Assembly (NCBI RefSeq): GCF_029211165.1
Contig: NZ_JARGEK010000004.1
Coordinates: forward strand, 1 to 41,962
Reading direction: 5' to 3'
Length of the DNA stretch: 41,962 nt
Source: Roseisolibacter sp. H3M3-2
GTDB lineage: Bacteria > Gemmatimonadota > Gemmatimonadetes > Gemmatimonadales > Gemmatimonadaceae
In this document: positions 8,665-20,026 of the stretch, piece after piece
How the letters are laid out: the number at the start of each line of letters is the position of its first letter
Numbering within the stretch: the first letter of the stretch is position 1
Position numbers and translations under genes: made by a program
Notes under the pieces: model-generated
What the model was told of the DNA's origin: nothing
Database searches by the model: none
What the model saw: only the letters and a program-made list of their open reading frames with translations

Positions 8665-8665
8665 G

Positions 8666-9982
8666 TCAGTCGGCCGCCTCGCCGGCCAGCTCCGCCACCG
8701 GGGCCCGCCGCCCCTGCCGCACCTCGAACGCGCGGGCGCGCAGGCGCGCCACCTCGGCGGCCCGCGCCCGCCCGCTCGCCGGGCTGATGAGCCGCCCGCG
8801 GTCGAGCCAGACGAACAGGATCACCAGCAGCACCAGGTTCATCGCGAACAGGATCCCGCCGTACAGCGGGCCGCGCGCGACCCCGGCCGCGTCGAGCGCC
8901 AGGATCGCCGTCGCCACGATCACGATGTAGGCGAGCGCCACCGGCAGCATGACCTTCCACCCCAGCGACATCAGCTGGTCGTAGCGGAAGCGCGGCAGCG
9001 TCCAGCGGATCCAGATGAAGGTGAAGAGGAAGAACAGCGTCTTGGCGCCGAAGCTCGCCAGCGTCGCCAGCGACTTCAGCACGCTGTACGGCGCCTCGTT
9101 GTCCCAGCTCGTGAACGGGATGTCCCACCCGCCGAAGAACAGCGTCACCATCAGCGCGCTCTGCGTGATCATCGCCGAGTACTCGGAGATGAAGAACATC
9201 GCGAACGCCATCCCGCTGTACTCGGTGTGGTAGCCGGCGATCAGCTCCGACTCGGCCTCGGGGAGGTCGAACGGGAGCCGGTTCGTCTCGGCGAACGCGG
9301 CGACCATGAAGACGAAGAACGCGACCGAGAGCGCGAACACGTTCCACCCGGTCACCGCCTGCTGCCGGATGATCGCGCCCAGCGACACGTTGCCGGCCAG
9401 CAGCAGGATCGGGATGGTCGACATCCCCATCGCGATCTCGTACGACACCATCTGCGCGCTCGAGCGGAGGCCGCCGAGCAGCGAGTACTTGTTGTTGGAC
9501 GCCCAGCCGGCCAGCGTGATCCCGTACACGCCGAGCGACGAGATCGACAGGATGTAGAGGAACCCGATCGGCACGTCGGCGACGACCATCGGGATCAGCC
9601 CCCACGGCGTCGGCAGCGGCGCGGCGAACGGGATGACCGCGAAGCTCACCAGCGCGGGGACGAACGCCAGCGCCGGCGCCAGCCAGAAGATCGGCGCGTA
9701 GACGAACCCCGGCGACACGCGCTCCTTCATGAAGTTCTTGAGCCCGTCCGCCACCGGCTGCAGCAGCCCGCCGGGCCCCACGCGGTTCGGGCCGTGCCGG
9801 TCCTGGATCCACGCCGAGATCTTGCGCTCGGCGAGCGTGAGCAGCGACACCAGCCCGAGCGTGACGGCGAAGACGACCAGCATCTTCACGACCGTCGCCA
9901 CGAAGAAGGTGCCGTTGCCGGGGTGCTCGACCTGCGGGTCGTACGACTGCAGCAGCGCCAGCGCCGCGAGTGGCGTCGTCAT
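8666..9982 (-). CDS. nuoH: NADH-quinone oxidoreductase subunit H (NuoH)
   Basis: This membrane subunit forms much of the quinone cavity and joins the peripheral and membrane arms. The 438-residue product has the conserved first-loop signature AERKISAWIQDRHGPNRVGP at 51-70. It also has the charged motif at 231-256 (AETNRLPFDLPEAESEL, then GYHTEYSG) that lines the entry to the proton path. The C-terminal 40 residues after the last membrane segment are Arg/Ala-rich and longer than in E. coli (325 residues in total). I placed the start at ATG 9982, which overlaps the nuoG stop as ATGA. The open frame continues upstream only as a shadow of nuoG. Confidence 0.95.
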   Translation of the reverse strand: MTTPLAALALLQSYDPQVEHPGNGTFFVATVVKMLVVFAVTLGLVSLLTLAERKISAWIQDRHGPNRVGPGGLLQPVADGLKNFMKERVSPGFVYAPIFWLAPALAFVPALVSFAVIPFAAPLPTPWGLIPMVVADVPIGFLYILSISSLGVYGITLAGWASNNKYSLLGGLRSSAQMVSYEIAMGMSTIPILLLAGNVSLGAIIRQQAVTGWNVFALSVAFFVFMVAAFAETNRLPFDLPEAESELIAGYHTEYSGMAFAMFFISEYSAMITQSALMVTLFFGGWDIPFTSWDNEAPYSVLKSLATLASFGAKTLFFLFTFIWIRWTLPRFRYDQLMSLGWKVMLPVALAYIVIVATAILALDAAGVARGPLYGGILFAMNLVLLVILFVWLDRGRLISPASGRARAAEVARLRARAFEVRQGRRAPVAELAGEAAD

Positions 9983-11586
9983 GCGGCCCCCGCGAGCGCG
10001 GGCTCGGCCGCGAACCGCTCGGCGTCGGCCACGGGGAGCCCGCGCAGCCCCAGCGCGTCGTACGACAGCCCGGCGAAGCTCGGCTGCGCGGCGGCCAGCG
10101 CCGCGAAGGCGTCGGCGGCGGTGAAGTAGCCCTCCCCGTCGCCCATCGCCGCCAGCAGGTCGCCGAGCACGTACCAGCTCGGGCGCGCCAGCCCGTGCGC
10201 GGCCTTGGCCTGGAGGAAGCGCTGCACGCGCCCGCGGAGGTTGGTGAAGGTCCCCTCCTCCTCCGCCATGTTGGTGATCGGCAGGACGACGTCGGCGCCG
10301 GCGGCCCACGTCGGCACCGTGGTGCCGACCACCAGCACGCGCACCCCGGCGGGGAGCGTCGGCGCGAGCCCGGCCAGCTCCTCGTCGGCCACCACCAGCA
10401 CGTCGTCCGCGCCCAGCCCGTCGAGCACCGCACCGATCTCGCGCCGCTCGAAGCCGAGCAGCTCGGCGCCGATGACGTTGGCCGCGCGGTCGGCGCGCAG
10501 CGCCAGGTCGGGGACGCCCACCAGCGGCGCCTCGTCGCCCGTGCGGACGGTGAACACGCCCGTGCCGCCGGTGCGCGCGACGACGCGGGCGAGCAGCCCG
10601 AGCGCCTCGTTGGAGAGCATCGGCGACGCGAGTACGCGGGCGCGGCGCCCGTTGAGCAGCGCGGCCGCCTCGCGCAGCGCGACGTCCCAGTCGGTGGCGG
10701 CCAGCTCGGTGCCGCCCCGCGCCGTCTGCGCGCGCACGTACGGCAGCTCGGCGCGGTCGCGCCGCTCCAGCCAGCGGTAGTCGAGCCGCCCCTGGTCGCA
10801 GAGGAAGTACTGGTTCACCGCCTCGTTGGCGCGGGGGCGCATGCGCACCACGGTGTCGTCGCGCGTCTCGAGGATGCTGTTGCACCCCTGCGTGCAGTTC
10901 GGGCAGACCGACGCCGTGCGGTCGAGCTCCCAGGCGCGCGCCTTGTTCAGGAAGTCCTTGGAGACGAGCGCGCCCACCGGGCAGAGGTCGATCACGTTCC
11001 CCGACCAGGCGTGCCCGCCGAGGTCCGCCTCGGGGTGGATGCCGATCGTGGCGCGGTCGCCGCGCTCGCTGACGTTCAGCACCGGCTCCTGCGCGACCTT
11101 GTCCATGAATCGGACGCAGCGCGTGCAGAGGATGCAGCGGTTGGTGACGTACAGGACGTCGCCGCCGAAGTCCTCGACCGGGTTGAAGCGCTTGGGCTCC
11201 AGGTAGCGCGAGTCGGCGCGCCCCTCCTGGAAGGTGTAGTCCTGCAGCTCGCACTCGCCCGCCTGGTCGCAGATCGGGCAGTCGAGCGGGTGGTTGATGA
11301 GGAGGAACTCGAGCACCCCCTTCCGCGCCTCGAGCGCCTTGGGGGAGTGCACGTGCACGACCTGCCCCTCGCCGACGGCGGTGGCGCAGGCGGGGGCGAG
11401 CTTGGGGAACTTCTCGACCTCGACGAGGCACATCCGGCACACGCCGGCCACCGGGAGTCCCGGGTGGTAGCAGTAGTGCGGGATGAGGATGCCGGCGGTC
11501 TTCGCCGCCTCGAGGATGCTCGTCCCCTCGGGGACGACCACCGGCCGCCCCTCGATGGTGAGCGTGACCTGCTTCACGTCGGCCAT
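9979..11586 (-). CDS. nuoG: NADH-quinone oxidoreductase subunit G (NuoG), short form
   Basis: This iron-sulfur subunit of the NADH dehydrogenase arm has 535 residues, against about 900 in E. coli. Cluster ligands visible are a [2Fe-2S] set (Cys39, 50, 53, 67; N1b), His99/Cys103/Cys106/Cys112 (N5), Cys151/154/157/202 (N4) and a fourth set Cys228/231/235/263. The last set is spaced CxxCxxxCx27C, the pattern of the off-pathway cluster N7. The molybdopterin-oxidoreductase-like domain after residue 270 is strongly reduced, which accounts for the short length. The protein ends in an Ala-rich tail. ATG 11586 lies 13 nt after the nuoF stop. Confidence 0.95.
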   Translation of the reverse strand: MADVKQVTLTIEGRPVVVPEGTSILEAAKTAGILIPHYCYHPGLPVAGVCRMCLVEVEKFPKLAPACATAVGEGQVVHVHSPKALEARKGVLEFLLINHPLDCPICDQAGECELQDYTFQEGRADSRYLEPKRFNPVEDFGGDVLYVTNRCILCTRCVRFMDKVAQEPVLNVSERGDRATIGIHPEADLGGHAWSGNVIDLCPVGALVSKDFLNKARAWELDRTASVCPNCTQGCNSILETRDDTVVRMRPRANEAVNQYFLCDQGRLDYRWLERRDRAELPYVRAQTARGGTELAATDWDVALREAAALLNGRRARVLASPMLSNEALGLLARVVARTGGTGVFTVRTGDEAPLVGVPDLALRADRAANVIGAELLGFERREIGAVLDGLGADDVLVVADEELAGLAPTLPAGVRVLVVGTTVPTWAAGADVVLPITNMAEEEGTFTNLRGRVQRFLQAKAAHGLARPSWYVLGDLLAAMGDGEGYFTAADAFAALAAAQPSFAGLSYDALGLRGLPVADAERFAAEPALAGAA

Positions 11587-11599
11587 GGCGTGGTCCCGG

Positions 11600-12952
<1,353 letters not shown>

Positions 12953-12954
12953 GG

Positions 12955-13518
12955 TCAGGGAAGCGCGGCCAGGATCTCGGGGACGCGCTGGGGCGTCACC
13001 GACTCCAGGAACTGCTCGTTGATCATCACCGGCGTGGCGAAGCCGCACGCGCCGAGGCACTCGACCTCGATCACCGTGTAGCGCCCGTCGGCCGAGGTCA
13101 CCCCCAGCTCGCCGCACCCGGTGTGCTGCAGGAAGGCGTCGACCACCCCCTCGGCGCCGCACACGTGGCAGGGCGTGGTGGTGCACACCTGGATGAAGTA
13201 TTTCCCCACCGGGTGCTGGTGGTACATGGTGTAGAACGTCACCACGCCCTTGACGTACGCCGCGGTGAGGTCGAGCGCGTCGGCCACCTCGGCCATCGCC
13301 TCGTCGCTCACCCAGCCGCGCTCGCGCTGCACGATCCAGAGCGCGGGGAGCAGCCCGGCCATCTTGTTCGGGTAGCGCGTCAGCAGCTCGTCGAGCTCCG
13401 CGCGCGGCGCGGTGCCGGCGGCGAACACCGGCGCGTACGGGCCGTGGTCGTCGTGGTGCGCGCCGTGCGACGCCAGCGCGTCGGGCGACGGCTTCGGGGT
13501 GGACGGGCCGTAGGTCAC
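12955..13518 (-). CDS. nuoE: NADH-quinone oxidoreductase subunit E (NuoE)
   Basis: This thioredoxin-fold subunit carries [2Fe-2S] cluster N1a next to NuoF. The 187-residue product has the ligand set Cys112, 117, 154 and 158 (CTTTPC and ECLGACG) and the family core from about residue 40. The first 30 residues form an extra Pro/His/Asp-rich segment, with His18, 21, 22 and 25 in ASHGAHHDDHG. I chose GTG 13518, which overlaps the nuoD stop as GTGA and has GAGGTGG just upstream within the nuoD 3' end. No ATG upstream of the core fits better. Confidence 0.92.
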   Translation of the reverse strand: MTYGPSTPKPSPDALASHGAHHDDHGPYAPVFAAGTAPRAELDELLTRYPNKMAGLLPALWIVQRERGWVSDEAMAEVADALDLTAAYVKGVVTFYTMYHQHPVGKYFIQVCTTTPCHVCGAEGVVDAFLQHTGCGELGVTSADGRYTVIEVECLGACGFATPVMINEQFLESVTPQRVPEILAALP

Positions 13519-14828
13519 CGGTCCACCTCGCCCATCACGATGTCGATGCTGGCGTTGATCGCGATCACGTCCGAGAGCAGGTGCCCCTCCACCATCTTCG
13601 GGATGGCCGAGAGGTTGATGAACGCCGGCGGGCGGATGCGCCAGCGCACCGGCTTGCTGGTCCCGTCCGAGACCATGTAGTAGCCCTTCTCCCCCTTCGG
13701 GCTCTCGACCGCGACGTAGCACTCGCCGACCGGCGGGCGCGGCCCCTCCATCACCAGCTTGAAGTGATGGATCATGCTCTCCATCTCGCTCGTCGCCTTC
13801 GACTTGGGCGGGAGGATGATGCGCGGGTCCTGCACGTTCACCGGGCCGTCGGGGAGCCGGTCGACCGCCTGCTGCAGGATGCGGATGCTCTGCAGCATCT
13901 CCTCCATGCGCACCAGGTAGCGGTCGTACACGTCGCCGTGCGTGCCGACCGCGACGTCCCAGTCGTACGTCTCGTAGTCGAGGTACGGGAAGTCCTTGCG
14001 CACGTCGTAGGCGACGCCCGAGGCGCGGAGCATCGGCCCCGACAGCCCGTAGTTGATCGCCTCGTCCGACGTCATGACGCCGAGGCCCACCGTGCGCCCC
14101 ACCCAGATGGCGTTGCGGGTGAGCATCTTGTCGGCTTCCGCGAGCGTGATCGGGAAGCCCTTGATGAACTTGCGCAGCCCGTCGACCCAGCCGTCGGGGA
14201 CGTCGGCGACCATGCCGCCGACGCGGGTGAGCGACGTCGTCAGGCGCGCGCCGCACCACCCCTCGAGCAGGTTGTAGACGTTCTCGCGCTCCTGGAACGT
14301 CCAGAGGAACGGGGTGAACGCCCCCATGTCGACCGCCGTCGTCCCCATCCAGACGAGGTGCGACATGATGCGCGAGAGCTCCATCGCGATCACGCGCAGC
14401 ACCGTGCAGCGCGGCGTGATCTCGATGCCGAACAGGCGCTCGGCGCCGAGCGCGAAGGCGACGTTGTTCCCCGGCGAGTTGAGGTAGTCCTCGCGGTCGG
14501 TCCAGGGGATGATCTGGTTGTACTGGCGGTACTCGCCGATCTTCTCGAAGCCGCAGTGCAGGTAGCCGACGTGCGGGATGCAGCGCACGACGGTCTCGCC
14601 GTCGAGCTCCAGCACGAGGCGGAGCACGCCGTGCGTGGCCGGGTGCTGCGGGCCGATGTTGATCAGCATGTGCTCCCCGCCCATGTCCGGCTCGACGGAC
14701 GGCGGCGCCTCGAGCGGCACCGCGTGGCCGCGGTCGTCGACGACGAGCGGGGTGCGCTGCGGGCGGCCGTCGGGGCCGATCCCGGAGGTGGAGAGCGCCA
14801 CCTCGACGGTGCGCGTGGTCGTGGGCAT
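13515..14828 (-). CDS. nuoD: NADH-quinone oxidoreductase subunit D (NuoD)
   Basis: This is the 49-kDa-type subunit that forms the quinone-binding site with NuoB. The 437 residues include NIGPQHPATHGVLRL (57-71), containing the conserved His/Thr loop at the quinone head group, and the C-terminal SDVIAINASIDIVMGEVDR end typical of the family. About 50 poorly conserved residues precede the core. Start ATG 14828 lies 8 nt after the nuoC stop. NuoC and NuoD are separate genes here, unlike the fused NuoCD of enterobacteria. Confidence 0.97.
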   Translation of the reverse strand: MPTTTRTVEVALSTSGIGPDGRPQRTPLVVDDRGHAVPLEAPPSVEPDMGGEHMLINIGPQHPATHGVLRLVLELDGETVVRCIPHVGYLHCGFEKIGEYRQYNQIIPWTDREDYLNSPGNNVAFALGAERLFGIEITPRCTVLRVIAMELSRIMSHLVWMGTTAVDMGAFTPFLWTFQERENVYNLLEGWCGARLTTSLTRVGGMVADVPDGWVDGLRKFIKGFPITLAEADKMLTRNAIWVGRTVGLGVMTSDEAINYGLSGPMLRASGVAYDVRKDFPYLDYETYDWDVAVGTHGDVYDRYLVRMEEMLQSIRILQQAVDRLPDGPVNVQDPRIILPPKSKATSEMESMIHHFKLVMEGPRPPVGECYVAVESPKGEKGYYMVSDGTSKPVRWRIRPPAFINLSAIPKMVEGHLLSDVIAINASIDIVMGEVDR

Positions 14829-14836
14829 CGCGTCCT

Positions 14837-15535
14837 CTACTCGCCGGTGCGCTCGCCCGAGGCGAGCCGCTGGCGCATCTCGTCGGGGAGGTCGCTGAAC
14901 GCCTCCACGACGCTGATCTCCTCCATCGAGTAGCGCGCCTCGGGGTTGGCGGCGAGCGCCTGGCGCAGCTGCTCGGCGCGGCTGAAGCGGCCGCGCAGCG
15001 GGAAGTCCTTCCGGAGCGGGAACCCCTCCTTGTACTGCTCCCACATCAGGATGCGGCGCAGGTCGGGGTGCCCCTCGAAGCGGACGCCGAACATGTCGAA
15101 GCACTCGCGCTCCATCCAGTCGGCGCCCTTGTGCACCGGCCACACGCTCGGCACCTCGAGCGGCGCGCCCTTGGGGAGCAGCGCCTTGAGGCGGAGGAAG
15201 CGGCGGTACGGGAGCGAGCGGAGGTGCCACACGACCTCGAGCGGCTGCTCCAGGTCGCGGAACTCGACGGCCGTGACGTCGACGAGGTAGTCGTAGCGCT
15301 CCCCGGCGTCGTCGTGCAGCCACGCCACCATGTCGCGCACGCGCGCCGCGTCGACGACGACGGTGGTCTCGCCCCACACGACGTCGACGCGCGACACGGC
15401 GTCGCCGAACCGCGCCCGCAGCGCCTCGGCGCTCGGGTTGGGCGTCCCGCCGCGGTGCGGGATCTGGGTGGGGGTCCGGGGCGCGTCGTGCGGGGCCGCG
15501 GACCCCGCGATCTGGATCTGGCTCGTCGGGGTCAC
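14837..15535 (-). CDS. nuoC: NADH-quinone oxidoreductase subunit C (NuoC)
   Basis: This is the 30-kDa-type subunit of the complex I peripheral arm, binding NuoD. The 232 residues contain the signature KGADWMERECFDMFGVRFEG (136-155) followed by HPDLRRILM. The N-terminal 35 residues are Pro/Thr-rich and not part of the fold. The start is GTG 15535. The 60-nt spacing to the nuoB stop is moderate, and a later start nearer the core cannot be excluded. The C-terminal end after 190 is charged and variable. Confidence 0.94.
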   Translation of the reverse strand: MTPTSQIQIAGSAAPHDAPRTPTQIPHRGGTPNPSAEALRARFGDAVSRVDVVWGETTVVVDAARVRDMVAWLHDDAGERYDYLVDVTAVEFRDLEQPLEVVWHLRSLPYRRFLRLKALLPKGAPLEVPSVWPVHKGADWMERECFDMFGVRFEGHPDLRRILMWEQYKEGFPLRKDFPLRGRFSRAEQLRQALAANPEARYSMEEISVVEAFSDLPDEMRQRLASGERTGE

Positions 15536-15595
15536 GTCAGTCGCGAGGGGAGCGTCGGGCGGCGGCGCCGGGCCGCCCGCGCCCGGTCGTGCGGG

Positions 15596-16225
15596 CTAGA
15601 GCCCCGACCGGGTCTGGTGCACCGAGTTGCCGAAGGGCTCCGACAGCTCGTCGATGGCCGAGGGGGGGATGTAGAGCTGCGAGGCCGGGTCCGGGACGAT
15701 CTCGTGGCGCAGCGACTCGTCGCGCAGCCGCTCGCCCATCACCTTCTGCTGCAGCATCATGATCCCGTACATCAGCGCCTCCGGGCGGGGCGGGCACCCC
15801 GGCACGTAGACGTCGACGGGGATGATCGTGTCGATCCCCTGCACCACCGCGTAGTTGTCGAACATCCCGCCGGTGGAGGCGCAGGCGCCCATCGCGATCA
15901 CCCACTTGGGCTGCGGCATCTGCTGGTAGATGCGGCGGATCACCGGGGCCAGCTTGAGCGGGACGCGGCCGGCGCAGAGCAGCACGTCGGCCTGCCGCGG
16001 GGAGTAGCTCAGGCGCTCCATGCCGAAGCGCGCCAGGTCGTACTTGCTGGCGGCGGTCGCCATGAACTCGATGGCGCAGCACGCGGTGCCGAACGGCATC
16101 GGCCACATCGAGTTGGCGCGCGCCCAGTTGACCAGGAAGTCGAGGCGGGTCGTGACCCACCCCTCCTGCGACCCCGGGTCGACGGTCACCACCTGCTTCT
16201 CGTCGGGACGGGCGATCAGTCCCAT
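15596..16225 (-). CDS. nuoB: NADH-quinone oxidoreductase subunit B (NuoB)
   Basis: This PSST-type subunit carries terminal cluster N2, which reduces the quinone. In 209 residues it shows the tandem cysteines Cys49-Cys50 ([10 protein letters not shown]), Cys115 (MGACASTGG) and Cys144 ([10 protein letters not shown]), the full ligand set for N2. The start is ATG 16225 ([10 protein letters not shown]), overlapping the 3' end of nuoA by 10 bp, with an AAGAAGGGGG ribosome-binding region inside nuoA. The C-terminal 30 residues are a lineage-variable tail. Confidence 0.97.
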   Translation of the reverse strand: MGLIARPDEKQVVTVDPGSQEGWVTTRLDFLVNWARANSMWPMPFGTACCAIEFMATAASKYDLARFGMERLSYSPRQADVLLCAGRVPLKLAPVIRRIYQQMPQPKWVIAMGACASTGGMFDNYAVVQGIDTIIPVDVYVPGCPPRPEALMYGIMMLQQKVMGERLRDESLRHEIVPDPASQLYIPPSAIDELSEPFGNSVHQTRSGL

Positions 16226-16620
16226 TGCAGCGCCCCCTTCTTCCAGACATAGGCGAAGCCGACCAGGAGGATGCCGATGAAGACGAGCATCTCCGAGAGG
16301 CCGAAGAACGACACCTGCCCCGCCGGGCACCCCGCCGGCGTCAGCGCCACGGCGCACGACAGCTGCCGGAACGCGACCCCCCACGGGATCATGAACACGG
16401 TCTCGATGTCGAAGATGATGAACAACATCGCGACCATGTAGAACTTCACGCTGAACCGCTCGCGGGCGTCCCCGAGAGGGGCGATCCCGGACTCGTACGG
16501 CTGCGACTTCACCGGCGTCGGCCGGGACCGCACGGTCAGCGCGCCGATCGCCAGGATGAGCCCGGCGTTGAGCGCCACGAAACCGAAGAGGAGGAGCAGC
16601 GGGAAGTACGCTCGGACCAT
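16216..16620 (-). CDS. nuoA: NADH-quinone oxidoreductase subunit A (NuoA)
   Basis: This first gene of the operon encodes a three-helix membrane subunit of complex I. The 134 residues include the conserved loop [21 protein letters not shown] and the acidic TM2 motif [15 protein letters not shown] short insertion with two cysteines lies before TM3 ([14 protein letters not shown]). ATG 16620 follows a 46-nt predicted leader that contains a 26-bp dyad (separate entry). No strong ribosome-binding site is visible immediately upstream. Confidence 0.96.
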   Translation of the reverse strand: MVRAYFPLLLLFGFVALNAGLILAIGALTVRSRPTPVKSQPYESGIAPLGDARERFSVKFYMVAMLFIIFDIETVFMIPWGVAFRQLSCAVALTPAGCPAGQVSFFGLSEMLVFIGILLVGFAYVWKKGALQWD

Positions 16621-16640
16621 GTCGGGACGGGTCGGCGGCC

Positions 16641-16666
16641 GCGCTCGTGAAATTTTTCACGAGCGC
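16641..16666 (-). promoter_or_regulatory. 26-bp dyad in the nuo leader, CRP/FNR-type operator candidate
   Basis: Two perfect 12-bp arms (16641-16652 and 16655-16666) are separated by 2 nt. The core reads CGTGA-N6-TCACG, the layout bound by regulators of the CRP/FNR superfamily (half-site GTGA, 6-nt spacer). Its promoter-proximal edge coincides with the predicted transcription start, so a bound protein would be expected to repress. As RNA it would form a very stable hairpin 20 nt before the nuoA start codon, so translational control is an alternative. Confidence 0.5.
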
Positions 16667-16672
16667 CGATTT

Positions 16673-16702
16673 AACATAACGCGCGGGGACGTTCGGCGAC
16701 AA
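16673..16702 (-). promoter_or_regulatory. Predicted sigma70-type promoter of the nuo operon
   Basis: On the minus strand a TTGTCG -35 box (16702-16697) and a TATGTT -10 box (16678-16673) are separated by 18 nt in an AT-rich island that stands out in this GC-rich region. The start would be near 16666. The -35 box overlaps one arm of the upstream hairpin at 16685-16732. Confidence 0.5.
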
Positions 16703-16732
16703 CCCGAACGCTCCGGGTCGCCGAACGTCCCC
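16685..16732 (-). terminator. Large hairpin between the tail-anchored gene and nuoA
   Basis: A perfect 16-bp inverted repeat (16685-16700 with 16717-16732) encloses a 16-nt loop, beginning 23 nt after the stop of the 138-residue upstream gene. It probably ends that transcript, although only a short T-containing stretch (GCGCGTTATGTT) follows. It shares sequence with the predicted nuo -35 box. Confidence 0.5.
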
Positions 16733-16754
16733 GCCCCACGTGCGCGGCGTACGC

Positions 16755-17171
16755 TCAGCCGCTCAGGACGCCGAAGCCGTAGATGAGCGCCGCCGCCGCC
16801 GCGAGCAGCCCGACCATCCACGCGATCGGGTTCGCGCCGCCGCCGGCGTCGGTGCGCGCGACGACCGTCCCCTCGCCCTTCCGCAGGCCGACCGGCGCGT
16901 GCTCGAGCCGCCCGTCCGGCTCCGCGCCCATCCCCACGCCCCAGGTGGTCTTCTGGATCGTGTCGGCGCCCCCCAGCGCCGTCTCCGACTGCTCGTAGCG
17001 GTCGCTGTCGACCTGCCGGTCGACGGCGCGGTCGGCCACGCCGCCCACCGCCTCGCGCCGCACCTCGCGGTCGGGGTGCCCGCGCTCCCCCGTCTCGCGC
17101 GTCTCGCGCGCCGTCACCTGCCGCCCCGATCGCTCGAGGTTCTCGTCCGCCGGTACCCGGTCCTGCGCCAT
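16755..17171 (-). CDS. Uncharacterised small tail-anchored protein
   Basis: I do not recognise a family. The 138-residue protein has a highly charged N-terminal region rich in Arg, Glu and Asp (1-60), a linker, and one C-terminal hydrophobic segment at about 116-135 ([20 protein letters not shown]). It has no signal peptide and ends three residues after that segment. It is therefore predicted to be tail-anchored, with its bulk in the cytoplasm. ATG 17171 is preceded by GGAGGGA at good spacing, one of the clearest ribosome-binding sites in the window. It sits alone between sdhB and nuoA, with hairpins on both sides, suggesting its own transcript. A role linked to the neighbouring respiratory complexes is only a guess from location. 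Confidence 0.7.
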   Translation of the reverse strand: MAQDRVPADENLERSGRQVTARETRETGERGHPDREVRREAVGGVADRAVDRQVDSDRYEQSETALGGADTIQKTTWGVGMGAEPDGRLEHAPVGLRKGEGTVVARTDAGGGANPIAWMVGLLAAAAALIYGFGVLSG

Positions 17172-17213
17172 CCGCTCCCTCCGTCGCTGGTCTCGGACCC
17201 TGCCTCAGCAGCA

Positions 17214-17247
17214 AGCGGGCCACCCCCCGTCCGGAGGGTGGCCCGCT
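17214..17247 (-). terminator. Stem-loop after sdhB
   Basis: A 12-bp perfect stem (17214-17225 with 17236-17247) with a 10-nt loop begins 21 nt past the sdhB stop. The 3' side reads TTGCTGCTG rather than a U-tract. It is a probable end of the sdhCAB transcript. Confidence 0.55.
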
Positions 17248-17268
17248 CGGTCCCGATCGGCGTCCGGC

Positions 17269-18042
17269 TCAGCCCGCGTACTCGACGGTCGGCTCGGGGC
17301 GCTTGGTCAGGGTCGCCTTGAGGTAGTCCCGGTTCATCCGCGAGATCGTGTCGATGCTGATGAGCTTCGGGCACGCCTCCTGGCACTCGCCGTACAGCGT
17401 GCAGTGCCCGAACCCCTCGATGTCCATCTGCTCGACCATCGTCAGCACGCGGCGGAACCGCTCCGGCTGCCCCTGCGGGAGGTGGCCGAGGTGGCTGATC
17501 TTGGCCGCCGTGAACAGCGACGCGGAGGCGTTGGGGCACGCGGCCACGCAGGCGCCGCAGCCGATGCACGCCGCGGCGTCCATCGCCGAGTCGGCGTCGG
17601 GCTTCGGGATCAGGATCTCGTTGGCGTCGCGCGCCCCGCCGGTGTTGGCCGAGATGTAGCCGCCGGCCTGGATGATCCGGTCGAGCGCCGAGCGGTCGAC
17701 GACGAGGTCCTTGAGGATCGGGAAGGCGCGCGCGCGCCAGGGCTCGACCCAGATCTCGTCGCCGTCCTTGAAGCTCCGCATGTGGAGCTGGCAGGTCGCC
17801 GTCCCCTTCATCGGGCCGTGGGCGGCGCCGTTGATCATCATCGCGCACGAGCCGCAGATCCCCTCGCGGCAGTCGTGGCTGAAGGCGACCGGCTCCTTCC
17901 CCGCCTCGACCAGCTCCTCGTTGAGGACGTCGAACATCTCGAGGAACGACATGTCCGGCGAGACGTGGCCGAGCGTGTAGGTCTCCAGCTTGCCGGCGGC
18001 CTTCGGGCCCGCCTGCCGCCAGACGTGCAGGGTGATCTTCAT
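17269..18042 (-). CDS. sdhB: Succinate dehydrogenase/fumarate reductase iron-sulfur subunit
   Basis: This subunit carries electrons from the flavin of SdhA to the quinone site in SdhC. The 257 residues show [2Fe-2S] ligands Cys58, 63, 66 and 84 ([10 protein letters not shown] and TATC). There are also ligands for the [4Fe-4S] and [3Fe-4S] centres: Cys159, 162, 165 and 169 ([12 protein letters not shown]) and Cys214, 220 and 224 ([12 protein letters not shown]). ATG 18042 has GGAG about 10 nt upstream. It is the third gene of the sdhCAB order found with single-subunit b558 anchors. A REP-like element and a hairpin lie between it and sdhA. Confidence 0.96.
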   Translation of the reverse strand: MKITLHVWRQAGPKAAGKLETYTLGHVSPDMSFLEMFDVLNEELVEAGKEPVAFSHDCREGICGSCAMMINGAAHGPMKGTATCQLHMRSFKDGDEIWVEPWRARAFPILKDLVVDRSALDRIIQAGGYISANTGGARDANEILIPKPDADSAMDAAACIGCGACVAACPNASASLFTAAKISHLGHLPQGQPERFRRVLTMVEQMDIEGFGHCTLYGECQEACPKLISIDTISRMNRDYLKATLTKRPEPTVEYAG

Positions 18043-18059
18043 TCCGGAATCATCTCCAT

Positions 18060-18083
18060 TGATCCCTCGCTACGCTCGGGATG
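18060..18083 (-). repeat. REP-like imperfect palindrome between sdhA and sdhB
   Basis: The minus strand contains CCCGAGCGTAGCGAGGG flanked by AT and TC, an imperfect palindrome with ATCCC/GGGAT ends. Very similar short palindromes occur as intergenic repeats in several bacterial groups. Whether this one is repeated elsewhere in this genome cannot be seen, since I find no second exact copy in the window. Confidence 0.4.
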
Positions 18084-18105
18084 ACCGGCGCCGCGATGGC
18101 GCCGG

Positions 18106-18108
<3 letters not shown>
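18082..18108 (-). terminator. Intra-operon hairpin overlapping the sdhA stop codon
   Basis: A perfect 11-bp stem (18082-18092 with 18098-18108) with a 5-nt loop begins with the TGA stop codon of sdhA itself. No U-tract follows. It more likely tunes sdhB expression or mRNA stability than ends transcription. Confidence 0.45.
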
Positions 18109-20019
<1,911 letters not shown>

Positions 20020-20026
20020 GTCGGTC

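Noticed and set aside
9979-11586. NuoG truncated by a frameshift
   Set aside because: The frame is open from the overlap with nuoH to a normal start, all cluster ligands are present, and neighbouring gene junctions are intact, so this is a naturally short form.
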